This document shows, piece after piece, positions 13,823 through 28,300 of a stretch of 64,000 nt of DNA. Made by a program: the position numbers and the translations under genes. Position 1 is the stretch's first letter, and every line of letters begins with the position of its first letter. A model generated the notes under the pieces. It was given only the letters and a program-made list of their open reading frames with translations, made no database searches and was not told the origin of the DNA. The DNA is from Hermatobates lingyangjiaoensis (Eukaryota > Arthropoda > Insecta > Hemiptera > Hermatobatidae): positions 1,116,001 through 1,180,000 of the forward strand of contig JAPFBL010000003.1 of assembly GCA_026182355.1 (NCBI GenBank), read 5' to 3'.

Positions 13823-14296
13823 CTTTAAATTGCACAGAGCACGACACAGAAAAGACAATACAAAGAAAACTTACAGAATTCAATATTTCGAACTGTTGTT
13901 CGTCATCAGGAGAGTAGACAGGAGAGAGGACGAAGTGAGATATATATATATATATATATATATATACACGTTTCACTGTAAACTATAGACACACTGTAAA
14001 GATACGAACACACATACAGTTTCTAATTTTCAGTTGAACCGTCATCAGGAGAGTAGAGATAGGACACCAAGTGCACTTGCAAAGAGACGGTTGGGTATTC
14101 AATTACTCTGTGTCTATAGTTTACTGCAAAACGTTTGTTGTCCTTTGTGGATCATTTTCCTGTTGATAATATATGTATATATACTAGATTTGCAAAAAAA
14201 AAGCACACAGAAGAGAAATCACAGAAACTCACTACTATATTTCGATGGCCTCGTCATCAAGATGATAAATATGACTCTCTCCGAAGATAGGTAAAG

Positions 14297-14352
<56 letters not shown>

Positions 14353-17300
14353 ATCAAACTATTTATTAATAATATTTATTTATATGTGAAGGATTGGTGA
14401 TAACCTTGAACTACACATATGTCCTAGAAAAAGTTTTGATGAAACAGGTAGCTGATTCACAAATATATCCTAGTCATCCTGCAACACCTAAAACTAGTCT
14501 TCTCGGTACAATATGTCTCGTGAGGAATGAAGCCACATCCTAGAGTTAAAGTGATTCACAATTAAACTGGAGTTTTGCAGTAGTTTTCAGAAAACATTAA
14601 AATTGAAAAGGTATAAATTTGAAATACAGATGATTAAATATTTGCTGATTTCAATCATGAAAAAATTGTTTTTTCATATCACAATTCTTTGATCGGAATT
14701 GGATCCATTTCAAAATTTTTTGATCGGGATTTGATCTGATCAAATTCTTTGATTTGATCTGGATTAACAAATTAAACTTTTACATTAAGCCAAGCCATTT
14801 CGCTCTATCACAGTTAAGTATAGATTATAATCGTTGTCAGACATGTTGTTTTAACGATTAAAGGATAGTGATAGATATTAGCTCATAAATTTATTTTCTA
14901 ACTCTACTGGCTTGGGATTTGACATCTTGAAGTGTCAAGTTGAAATATTTTATCAGATTATTCCATATTCATAGAGCTCTATCAATTCTTCCAATTTAAT
15001 AACTTATCCTATTATCTCTTGCATGTTAAATAATCAACTTTATCTAAGAAGAAGGAAAAAATCCGAAACAAGTGGAGTGAGAAAGGATGTTTCCTTGATA
15101 TCATTTTTTATTTCTCTAAAATTGTTAAATAATATTTTTTAGGAACACTGAAATATACTATGCTTGCTTATTCCTAAACTCTAACGAAGAAGCCACATTT
15201 TTTATTAAACATAACGGGCTTCATTTCGTTTCCGAAAAATAACTTGGAATGCGTTTATTTGTCGGAACTGGTATTTTCAAATAACATCACCAACTAGAAG
15301 AACACAGAACACTCATTGGTCATTACCATCTTCAAGGGTTTGTACAATCTTTGAGTTGGATGGCTGGCCTTGGATTGATTTAAAGAAAGGAACGAGGAAA
15401 ATTTCGTATTTTGTGAACTTGTTGAGCCCAGTGAGAGAGTGAGAGGTGGAGCCGGCGTTCATGACCGTGACGAGGCTGAAGTTGAAGGAGTCGCAAGCCA
15501 TGTCTCGATACCTCAAGTACACACCTTCCACAAAGTCTTCTGCACTCATGATCTGCAAAACATCCAACATATTACACTCCTATTTTCATGCAGGATTTCA
15601 GAGTAAGATTCCATACTTTGAACTGGAGTAGGTTCCATTTAATTACAAAATATTGCTTCTCGTATGAAATTTTTATTATATCAATAAAAGTAGAATCTTT
15701 TTCACTGCAATGGACCTTACCGGAACGTAAATATTTTACGTATATTTATGCTTACTGGTAAAACAGTAATTCAAAATGCCTTTATAAGTATTTTTAAAAT
15801 ATTTCATTTGTAAGATACTTAATGACTATTCAGAATTCATGAAAAAGTAGTTATTGGGTTTTTCATTTCTATATACCTTCCCATTATATAAAACTCCATA
15901 ATCAATAAGTAAACAGATATTACTAATGTTTCAAATAACGTAATTAAGTTCTTTTGGATTGGATATTGGAGAAATAAGGACAATAATATGTACGGAGAAA
16001 ACAATTCAACAATTATAATGATCATATAGATATTTCAAGTGTAAAAGTTAACTTCCATTTTTTACCATCATTGTATTTTTACATTGAAAATGCAAACATT
16101 CTTGAAAAAAATGAAAACCCTGGCTTGTAATCTATGAAATACTTAATTTGAACGTATTACAACCAATCGTCAAACAAAGTAAAAAAAAAATGTTATAATT
16201 CTGTTACATTTGGGAACATAGTCAGAGAAATATCGATTTAAAACAAGTTCAACAGAGGTACAGAAGGAACCCAAAGGGCGTCAATCAATTAATTTTGTGA
16301 TGATTCATTGAGAGCCCTGTATGAAATGTTGTAGAAGATAAATTTGGGGGTGTATTAAGGGAAAGGTTTGTTAATTCATAATACTTGGGGATCAGGCAGA
16401 ATTGTGTTGCTTCTAATTAATGACGGTCTTTGCCTCCCTTACCTGCCCCCTCTGTATACAACCTCCTTCCAATTAGGGATTCAATAAATCTTTTCATCAC
16501 AGAGATTAGTAAACTTGCTTACAATAATGCCGAGTTGGTATTCAGTGGAGTCAGTTTTTTGAATTCTGACGTCCTTTGTTGGTTCAATCTCTGAAGACCA
16601 TTGAAATAACAGAATTTTAACAAAATGAAACAATTTTTTTTTGGCTTGAATGTTATCCATTAATAATCACCTAACGACCAACCAAAGGTTTAAGTAGATC
16701 GCGACTATGGGATCAAATCTTTTTTATTGGTTAAAAAGGATGTACTATTCATCGCACAAAAATGATTAGCATGAACCATTCTAATCATTTAGCACTGACC
16801 ATTCTAATCTAGTAGCACTGACTGCTACTTGAGATACCGACTTTGTAGCTAGAAGATTATTTCATCATGTGGTACATGAAAAAATATTGTATATAGCTTA
16901 CTTAGTTATGAGAATCAATCAAAATTGTGTATAATTAGCGATTAATATCCAATATTTCTTTTTTAATTGACTTTCATTTCCTATTTCACTTTCTATTTCC
17001 TTGCCTTGTCCCCATTTCATTGAATTGGTCAATAGTGCAAGGGGTAAACTGCTTGCCGTTGGGTTTTGAGGTTCTAATGTTGTCTGACCCATATTATTCA
17101 TGTTGGAGATGGAATATTTTGCAAAACGACCTCAGATAGAACATAAAACTGTCGGATCCGAACCTGCATGTTGTCAGGTACTCACTAAAGATTCTTCTTT
17201 CCTTAGCTACTAATATTGGTGAAAATAATATATTAACGACACATAACACCCCTGGAACAGTCCTGAACGTGAAAGGCTTTACGTGTGGGTGTTAGGAGCA

Positions 17301-20300
17301 CACTGCAGCAAAAAAAAAACATCAGTTAAATTGATTATTACTGAAGTAAAATATTTCAAAAACGTTTACAGCCATATCAACGATGTGCTCATCAGTCCTT
17401 TAAATATGGCTGCATATTAAAAAATATCATAAAAGTTTTTCATCTGTTACAACAATATGGAATTGTTATCGACAGATCCAAACGTATTTTTATTCAAGAG
17501 AAAGTATTTTTTCAACCATAAAATGCCAAAAAATGGAATTAACCCAAGGCTACTCAAAGTGAAAGCTGTCTAAAAATTTCCGAAACTGAAATGGCTGAAA
17601 CAGAATCTTCGATTTCTATAAATATTCCTACATAAGACTGTTCATAAAAAATAAAATGTGAATTTCCCATCATGCATAATTACTCCCAAACAATAGGGCT
17701 CATCTACACTATGAGGCCCATCTTCCTGTAAAATATCAACTTGATCCATCAAAGATTCTAGACCGTAGCGTGGTAACAATACTTGGATTGTTACATATTC
17801 ACCCACCCATCCACACACACATATCCACACACACACACACACACACACGGCATCATCAAAAAAACTTCATAAAACGACTTTTGGGACCTTAAAACATGTA
17901 ATTCTGTCCAAATCTCGAGATCGAATTTTTTCACGATCACTATACTTTACTTGTAGTAGAATGTTTACTTATGACTAATATAAGGAAATATTCAGTTTGA
18001 GGAAAGGATTTGCCATTTTAATACAATGAATAAAATCTTTAAGTGAAAGATTCATTTAAGGCCGCTTTCACCTCACATCAGGATCCAACGGCTCCACCTT
18101 ACTGTTCTACCAAAGAAAACGTTTTACCATTCCAAACCATAACAGCAGCAAAAGAACGTTCGACAGCAACATTCAAGTTACATTTTCTACGAAAGAGTAT
18201 TGATATTTACCTCTATATCTTTATTGATATTTACTTCTCCAGCACAGTGTTTTTATGTACCATTTATTTTTACACTAAGTTTATTCTGATGACAAAATAA
18301 AAAAAATTGTTACCATAAAAATGAAGTCAAATTTTTGTTGACCAGTCCTCAACAGCTTATTACGATAATCCAATTTTGATCATATAATTATACAGTTTTT
18401 TCATTTCTTTCTTTATTTCTTCCTTTTCTCTTTAATTTGGTTGCTTCACTACAAGATAAATTATTATTTTTTATTGTATTGATTATTCGCTGGTCTCTTT
18501 TATCTACAGTCATGCTTGCATTGCGACTCTTCGGCGGTATTTTTAATATATTTTCATGAAATAATGGGTTTACAGATTTTCTTCTAAAGCAAATTTTATT
18601 TATAATCGGTATAGCAGTGATTTAGATTAAGTGTGAGATTTCACTTGACATTTTTCTTATTTTATAAATGATGTTGCTGTTTTGAATTCTATTGTTGTGA
18701 GCCTATTACACATGCATTTTAATTACACATTACTGATATTAAAACTATACTAAAGTTAGTTTTAATCATCGGTGTTATTCAGCTATCATTGCGTTGTCTC
18801 AACAGTATTACCTCTGATAATCGAGAGTACACTGTACCCTTTGAATTAATTTATGTGCGATTACTTGTCAGTGCTGTCCTATTTTTATTTTAACACCTCA
18901 AAAATGCTAAAATAAATGTTTTAAGCTAAAAAACGTTAATCCCAAAAATAATCATTTTGAGTTGTTCATTGCTATAACAAATAATTTTAGGAGAGCAATA
19001 TTGACAATTGATTATTCTATTTCAGACAATGATACATACATGCGCTCTCTTAAAACTATAGATTCCACCTCCTATTCTCTCTTTCTCTGTTTATGTCCAT
19101 ATAGACATGCAATTAACAACTCCCAACTAAGTTTCCACATGTGTTCAGAATAACGACTTGTAGCAGACCACTTGCTTACATTTCATGTGATAATGGAATG
19201 TGGTACAGACCTGCCAGGACAGCTTGACGGCGGTGGATGCGATAGGTAGCACAGTGGCCAGCCGGAGCACTGGAGCTAGAAGACGATCGCGTGCTGTTTG
19301 CAGCTGAGCCATTACTGGCCGCCCACGCGGCTCTGTGCGGATCTCCCCAGACGGAGGGCTTGGACCTGACACTGCTCCACTCTTGCTCTCCCATCTCACC
19401 ATAAACCGGTAACTTGTGTCCGGCTGCAAATCGCGTACCTGAAATACAAATCAGATTCCAATCATCACATTTTTTTATTCACATTTTTTATAAAAACTTG
19501 TTCGTTTTACAGGGATGATTGAATAACTACGAGTATTATTAGAAAACTGTTCATCGTATTTGTCAAGAGTTTATCATATTTTGACCAGATTTTATTACAC
19601 CTTCAGGAATCTGACGAACTATTTTAGAGTTTGATAACATATTTCGTTTAATCCAAGAAAAAACGTGAAGAATATTTCTATGATAGTATGCATTTTATGA
19701 AACTAAGAAACTCTTTGAATTCACTGGTTAAAACACTATTAAAGATACACTTTTAAATTTAATAGACTCCTACTTTGATCAGGTATGATTACAAAGTGAA
19801 AATTACGCAAACACTAGTGAAAATCTTGAAAAGCGTTGGACGTGTTCCATTCGGTAGGGGTGCAAGCCTCGCTTCTCCTGACAGGGAATAGTAATAAAAA
19901 TACATTGGCAACTTTAGATGTCAGGATCGAATGAAGTGCTTCTTGAGGCTGGTCTCTCCGTGTGAGAAGTCTTATCAATGGAGATTGTGAGCCGTTCTCT
20001 GGAAGATGGATCATATTTCCCTACATTAGATAAATGGCATTTTTGACAGATATTGGCAGATTAGCCAACTTGGGATTTATTAAATGATTTTTGCTCTTCC
20101 ACTTTATTCTTCTCTATATTTAGTCTCTTACATCTTACTTCATGTATCTCCTTTCTATTTTGTACCTTCTTATTCTTTGTCTCCCTCTTCATTATTGAAT
20201 ATTATGTTCACTCTGTAAGCTAGGTGGTCTCTAGGTAATCCTAGACACTCTGTATCTCTAGGCGGTCTTATCAAGTAACCACTAGTCCTTTGAAAGCTCT

Positions 20301-20894
20301 TTTGCTTCATGTAAACGAGGAAACCCACCCTATAAGTAGACATATGAGCCAGTAAGACCACTATTTAGTATACCTTATCATGATAATGTGACTCTAATAG
20401 TGATGTTACACAAGGGCTCCACGTAAAAAACAGTTTTTTTTTACAAAAAACAAATAAAACCATGCCATAATTTTAAATATGCGAATAGTTTGAATAATTA
20501 TTTGTATTTTTGATGACTACTACACATAGGAATTCCCATGTGGATATAGATTCCATTTTGCCTGCTGAAGTTACTGTTATTTTACAAAGTATTTAGGGAT
20601 CTCAAAGATGGATAATATTTGAAACTGGTTATGTGAGATGACGAACATACGAGGTTTCAATGATGATTATTCTAATAACGATGGCCTTTCATTCAATCAA
20701 CTGTGTTTTCTTAGCAAAAGTAATAACTAATAGTACTATTGATCATTTGGTTTAAGTTGTCTTTACTGCAGTGGGTTTTCTTCATACACTAAACATATTA
20801 TAAAAACAAAATCAATTTCTAAAGTGAAATAATCATTAAAGGAAATAAGGGTAAATTACCATTTATACACACACGCACAAACACACACACACAA

Positions 20895-20928
<34 letters not shown>

Positions 20929-23900
20929 TGATCAAACCACAATAAGAAAATGGGAAAACAAGACTAAGATCTTTCAACCGTAACAAGCGGTCTTCGTCAG
21001 AGGCAAAAACCCAACAGTTGAGTTTTTAACTCTGACGAAGACCGCTTGTTACGTTTGAAAGATCTTAGTCTTGTTTTCCCATTTTCTTATTGTGGTTTGA
21101 TCATTGATTGTTCTTTCACGTGTTTATGTGAAATCTTTCATATATATATATATATATATTTAATTAAAGTTACAGCTAGAGAACACAAGAAAAAGGACGA
21201 ACACTCACGAATCTCGATAATTTCGGCGTCTTGCCGTCTTCAGGAGAGTAGAAAGAAAGAAAGTAAAAGGAGAAAGAATGAAGGAACGGAGACGTAAATG
21301 TATATATATATATTTATGTATGTATATTTCATAAAATAATTCTTTTATTTTTGTTTTAGCAAGTATCTTTCTTACATTTTATGGTAGGGGATAGGAAAGC
21401 ACAGTGGGTAACGTGATCGCCTCTGGTCTGTAGATCCGGTGTTCAATACCCGCTCTTGTCCTCGAATCATTCATGCGGGAGGTGAAAAAAATCGGAGCAC
21501 TCCGCCTCTTCGAAAGGACGTCAAGCCATCGAATCTGTACGATGTCAGGTATTCACATACTCAAGTACACACACTCACGTACACGCAAACAAACACAGTT
21601 TCAGAGTAGCAATTATTATTTTAATATGATATTTAGGTGGAATAAGTTAACTCAATTACTGTATAAGTAGTTGAAACAATGTGACTGGCGCCGGCAGTCC
21701 AGGACGAGTGTAGGTCAGGACTGAAGTATTCAATGGTGTAACCGAGAAGAGGTTCTGGTAGATGAGGAGGAGGGTCCCAAGCTATGGTGATCGTGGTAGG
21801 AGTGGCGGAGACAAGTCGAGGTGACGAGGCCGGTGAGGGCAGGAGGACGACGGGCCGCAGGGCTCCCGCACTGGCGTCCACGGAGAGCCAGGCGATGCGG
21901 TAACTCTCGCCTGCAGTGCCTGTCGCGACGCACTTGTAGGAGCCTGCGTCTTCTGCCTTGACGTCTGAAACACAACTTATGTCAAACACCCAGAGCGTAA
22001 CAATTATTTACGCGGGGCGACACCACCGTTCAAACAAAAACTTATTAGAAAGGTAAAGTTATGTTATACTTGTTAAATATCGTCTTAAAATTAGCCTACT
22101 AAATAGTCACATTAACTGAAATAAAATACAGATAAGTATGATAAATCGTTATTGTAATTACAGATACATATAAATTTGTTAGTTACATCTCTAGTGTAAT
22201 TCCTGGACTTCATTTATCATTTATTTCATCTTTATTTCATCATTTAGTTTTCTGAGTTCAGGCAAATATTAAATATTTGTTTTATAACTATGCAAATTTA
22301 TGAAGCACTACTGAATTCAACCTTAAAGAATAAGTACTTTTTTTTAAAAGAGAGCCATTTACCAATTTTTTAAGAATTTATTTAAATATAGTTTATTTTC
22401 ACATTAATTCTAACTTTGAGTGTTAAGGTTTAACATGTGTTCCACATGTGAAGTAAATAAAGTTATTTATAAGGTGATAGATTTTGTCCTATAGATTGTT
22501 TCATATTCTGTGGATGTGGAGAGAGAAGGACTTGGGGGAATAGACCTCTTAATTTGAGTAGGATGGCAACCATTGAGATGTAGGTGCTAATAAGGTGATT
22601 AGTCACCCGAAGCTCAGGTGATCGGTTTGCTCACCTGAAGACAGTTGAAATAGAAATAGAGATTGAATGTGTGAGGTTTTCCTTTTATATGTGTTTCTTC
22701 ACTAACAACGAAATATTTCTGGCCATTGAGGATTGTTTTCACAATATTTCATTATATATATATAAAGCAGAAATGATGTATCGACTGCCCAATATATTAG
22801 GACTAGAATGTAGTCATCTCTTGATGACAGTTCAACCGAAAATTAGAGACAGTAAGTGTGTTTGTTCCTTAGTTCTGTATTTGTTATTCACCGTGAAACG
22901 CCTATATACAAATATATATATATATATATATATATTATTGAAGATTAGTAGCAATCCTTCTTGCAAACATATTTCTAAAAATGTTATGCCAATTTCATGC
23001 TTGGTTACCTTTTTAGAGTAACCAAGGTCTAATGTCCTGCAGGCTGTTCTCAGTTGCTCGGGTAATAAAAAAATCAACTGGCCCAAACTTTTCCTTTAAT
23101 AGATACACTTTCTGACACTATTTATATCTAACAGTATTTAATAACTAACTAAATATTATTTTCAATAAAACAACAACATGTTTCGGTCTCGTAGACCATC
23201 ATCGGGCTAAGCTTACGACTAAAGTATAGGGTGTATTACAATGTAATGTCACATTGTGTGAGAGTCAATGCACAAAACTGAACTATTCCTAACTGGGGTT
23301 GAGACATCTGTTGGATTGTTGATGAGAGGGGGGGGGGGGTATGTAGTAGGTATGTAGTGGGTATGTAGTATGTAGTGGGTCATCCCCAGCAGTGCCTCGC
23401 ACTAACTATTGGCGTTGGGGAATAACCTAAGAACTCAAATTCAAACTTTGATTATTTATATCTGGAATTGGCATGGAATATCTTTATGCATGGAATTGGC
23501 ATAAAATTTTATATATATATATATATAAAACATAGAAAATATCTCTACGACCTTTCACCTTCTGTCATCAGATAGCAAACGAAGTAACTTTGCATAATAG
23601 AAAAGTGGTTAGAACAAAAGAGCGATTATTGAAAAAAATTGTGAATGCAGAATTCGCTCGATATTTAACAATATATGCTGGAATAATTATCTGCTGCCAT
23701 TTTATTATAAGTACATGCAGAAATATCACAATAAATACATGGTAAAATCAGTGAAGTTTAAACCACAAGGAAAAAGGAATACAATTAAAAAAACGCTGTG
23801 AGGCCTTCATTTCATGTCATCAGAGATCCAAACGAAGTACAAGTGGTTTAACTCTATTTATACTATATATATGTATATAAATCATTGATTGTTATTTCAC

Positions 23901-25253
23901 GTGTTTATGTGAAATCTTTATATATATATAGGTGTGTTCTCTAATCGGGGTTTGGTCAATTTTCCAGGATAAAAAATTAAACTCTCGTTGACAATTTATT
24001 TAAAACCGAAACGTTGGCAATGAGAGTTTAATTTTTTATCCTGGAAAATTGACCGAACCCCGATTAGAGAACACACCTATTCTATCAAACGGTCGATATA
24101 TTATTGAATCTGTTATATATTTATATATATATATATATATATAATATATTTGTGCTTTGTAATTATGTATAATGATGCAAAGTCACAAAAATTCTAGAAC
24201 GTTATTACTGACAGGAATTGAGATTGTGAACATTTAATTGAGCTGAATAAGAAATTAATTTTAATGTGTGACTCAGAGTCACGTTAATATACATTGACTA
24301 GTAAATGATACGAATGGGAACATTGTTGTATTCTTTTATCAAAAACTGGCGTAAAAAATTCCAAATACTTAGTGATTATTCACTAAAAACTGATTTCCAG
24401 TAATTAGTTTAGGATTGTACTAAAGAAGCAAAATTGAGTGTGAAGTGGGCTTAATTAAGATTTTGGATTGCAGACAGGGCATTCAGCTAAGCCGCCCTCA
24501 TCCGGGCTACTTAATGTTACTTTTAACTTTACCCTAGTGGGCAACCACAAATGTTTTCTTCAGCTCTTTTCTCTGTCCTGAAGGATTCTTTTTAAATCCA
24601 ACCTATCTTGCTGGTTTTAAATTGCAAATGACTAAAAAAATATGTAAATTAGACAGCTTTGCAAGGAAACCTGACAGACGTAAAAAAAGCATCCATCTTC
24701 TTAATTTTCTTATCTCTCCTACATTTTATTACAAGTAATGTTATTTTTTGTGACATGTGTTATTTTTAATAATTGAACAAACAAACCGTTTTGTTTTTTA
24801 CTTAATTAGATGTGCTGTAAGGAAAATAAAAAGAAACAGCACGAACTTTTAGTATTAAGGAAATCCTCAATGATCTCCGTAGGTCCGTTTTCTTGCTTGA
24901 CCGGTTTCGGTAAATGTACTTCATTAAGGATCGAGGCTCTTGAAAATAGCCATGGTCTGAAACAAGTTGAACGAGAAGACGGGTTTACTTAAGGAAAGCT
25001 GACTTTAACTATTGTACAAATAATGAAACCTTCATGGCACAACAACCTGTAAATAAATAATAAACTGTGAAAATAAATGTGACCATCAATGGCTGAATAA
25101 AATTTATAAAGATATGAATTCAACTGCTTATCCATCTAATGTAAGAATGATTTTAGTCCAACATGTGTCCACTTTCAAGCTTATGATATAACTAGGGAAG
25201 TATAAACCTAAGCTAAACTATCCAGAAGTAAAAGTGTTTCAACTCCACCCACC

Positions 25254-25341
<88 letters not shown>

Positions 25342-28300
25342 AGAGTTGTGGTTTTCTTGTCAACGCCAGTACTTCGTACTCTTCTTCCTGATGACGACCG
25401 AAGGAGAAACAATAACACTTATTAGAATACAATAAATAGTTAAGTAGTGTTATTGAAATGATAGTTGGGCGCTGAAATTATTAAAATTTGTGACTATTTT
25501 TACACCAACTGAAGGAGATCATGGAGAGCTGAGATATAACACTTTTTTTTTTTTAAATAAATAGTTATACTAAACAAAAGGTTCTAATATTTTATTTCTG
25601 TAAATAACAAATTATAATTTGTAGAAAAATAATTATAAACAACCTAGAGGGGTCTACAGTCAACTTTATTGAAAGTAAGCATAATATTATACAGGTTAAC
25701 AATCAATTGAGTTTTGGTTTTATTTTAATATAGCCATGGTGTAACCATCAAACTCTTTGGTAAAGTATACCAGTTTGGCTATATCCATTTCGTTAGATAT
25801 AAAAAAATTGTTGTAGATCAATATGTATGAGTCTCATGGGACTCGTACTCACTAAGGTCATATCTGTTTTACTATGTTTCCTTTGCCGTTTCCTTGACTT
25901 TAGGCTGTTCAATGAACTTAATAATTGTCTTTGCAGTAGCACTCTTTCTTCTGTCGCTGATATTTATTGTTTTGCTTAAAATCGTTCGCCTCTTATAAAA
26001 TTTTTGCCCCTTCCAGACAGAGTCTGCATAATTCTTTTGATGTAAATTTTAGCTTGCATAAATGGTAGTTAAGAAAACAATCCCAGTTAGATATTTCAGA
26101 TATATTTTTAAATCTTTCCTTTGAAAATCATTATTTTCATTAAAAATTTAGGTCAGTTGGAATGACCTTTTCAATGGAATTAAATCTGATTGTTCTAAGC
26201 ACATTTTAATTATGTCCTTCTGCACTAATGACTACCACCTGCCATCATAGAAAAGTTATTGAACTTAACCACTTTAGATATTTTTTAAAGAAAGAAAACA
26301 AAAAGTTTTGTAATTTTTAGAAACATTTTGATAACTCATATTTTTTTGGCTTATTCTATTCTTTTACTACAGTTTCTGTTTAATAATACTAAAATGTGAA
26401 AACTCTAGAATTAGTCAGTTAGAGCAAAAAAATGTTCTCTAATATCACATTCTTGTCAAAAAAGTGTTTTCTTCCATGACGCCATATTGCCCAAAACAAT
26501 TGGGTGCATCTGCTCTAGGGGTCCCATTTTTGCGTAAAAGATGAATTTGATTCATCAAAAGGTGTGTGGCCTGTATCACACCACTAAGTTTTGAATGCAT
26601 TCCCACCCACTACACCAGTGTTTCCCAAACTTTTTCGAGTGACCGCCCCCTTGGGTCCATAAACCTATAACTCAAAACCCTTGAATAATAATCAGATTCC
26701 TAGACTAAGTAACCAAATAAGTAACATTTTAATAATTAAATTAAAATAATTACTAATCGAATATTTATTTAGAATCCAATAGATGTATTGTTTCATAGCA
26801 TATGTATGCAAAAGAATTAATACACAATAAAAGAAACTTAGGTGAGAATATACTTTTAACATAAAAATGAATTTTTTTATGTATAAAAAACATACACAAA
26901 AGAATTTTTGTGTATAAAAAACAAATAATTTTAAGAAAGTGTTTCCTAGAAGTTTACATGTAGTGTTTTCACTTAAATTTAGAAATTATATTGCATGAAC
27001 ATTTTCAGTTTATGGAAATAGAATCCCCGCTCCTTTTTGCATTACTGCCTCCCCGATATCAATGCACCGCCCGCAGGGGGGCAGTACCGCCCACTTTGGG
27101 AAACACTGCACTACACAAACACACACACACACACACACACACCTATATTGATAACATAAAAAATGTCAAACATGGATTTTTGGGACATTAAAAATATAAA
27201 TCCGTCAATTCTCGAGTTCAATTTTTTTCATAATCACAATATGTTATTCAGAGTGAGTGTAATATACTAAAATAAAATCTCCTCTTTGTTTGGATGTTAT
27301 GAAGTAATGTTTTTCAAAAGATAAATGATTCATATTTTCCTAATAATTCAAATGATAGTTGTGTCAGTTAACCTTATTTATTATATGTGTAAAATTCCTT
27401 AATAGACTTGAACATCATTAAATATCATGTACCAGCTCACTAGCTTGATTACATTAGATTATATATATCTGCATGAGTCTACTAAATATGCTTAGTGTTT
27501 TATTGGTTGTTGTCTGTTACTTAGTGTGCTAATATTAGTTATTTTAACTACATTAAAGTATATTAACAATATAGAACACTAAACCTATTGAGTGGACTGC
27601 GGAAGAAGCATCGTCCGTGTGTGGTCATCCGTGGCGTAGTCGAGAGGTTAATTACTGTAGTAGTGATTATTGCTAACAAGTACCTGATAACGAGATAGTA
27701 ATTCGCTAGTGGAAAGAGTTTCATTTTCCTTTATAAAGTGGGACATTGTTTGTGACACATTAAAAAAAAAAGCTTAGCGAAATATGTTGTGTAAACGGTT
27801 AGAGATACACTATTTGAAGGATTCGTTTGTTATAATGGTGGGTAAAGAAGATTGTTTGAGGAGAAGTGACTAGGTGGGCGGTAAATGATAAGCCAATATT
27901 TGGCTTGAAGGGGATTAGCAAGAGCATAGGGTCGCCAGCCCTACACCTCGAGCACTGTAGCTCACCTAATCTAAAATGCACCCTTTTGAACGTCAGGCCG
28001 AGTAAACAGAGCCTGTTGACGACCGTAGGCGCCAGCCGGCCTATGTCTTAATGCTCACAACCCTACCTCAAACTTACTTTAATACCCACCAACGGATTAC
28101 TTCAACTTTATAATTTTGTTAGATCACAGAGCTTATTCCTTCTTCATCTGCTTAAAAACACTACCTCCTTCAAGGAGCTTGCGACCTAATCAGTGATCAA
28201 GAGCTTACGGAAGATACATCAGGAATCAAGATTACTTTAGTCTAATCATTTGGCTTTAAGAGAGGGTTACTTTCCAAAACCAATTAGGTAGAAAAAATTT

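Larger units (their letters stand above)
13332..15326 (-). other. robo intron between exons 10 and 11, a cluster of ribozyme-like units
   Basis: Four hammerhead-like units on the minus strand (13651-14262), separated by TA tracts at about 13567-13604, 13778-13820, 13940-13965 and 14302-14345. The part from 14350 to 15326 is AT-rich without recognised features. Confidence 0.7.
15553..19210 (-). other. robo intron between exons 9 and 10
   Basis: Holds a SINE-like copy (17028-17185), an AC tract at 17809-17848 and a dispersed-repeat copy (17850-17960). The remainder is AT-rich and unrecognised. Confidence 0.65.
19439..21659 (-). other. robo intron between exons 8 and 9
   Basis: Contains the retroelement palindrome 20930-21102, a hammerhead-like unit (21160-21300), a SINE copy (21389-21560) and AC/TA tracts at 20866-20925. 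The rest is unrecognised. Confidence 0.65.

Noticed and set aside
13459..13988. Open frames reading YIYIYIYI on both strands (also near 22832-23021, 25208-25432, 45452-45833, 46175-46453)
   Set aside because: They are translations of TA and AC microsatellites; no independent coding signal.
27799..28051. Overlapping frames on both strands in a less AT-rich stretch, with a tRNA A-box-like word at about 27627
   Set aside because: No B box and no recognised protein; too weak to annotate.
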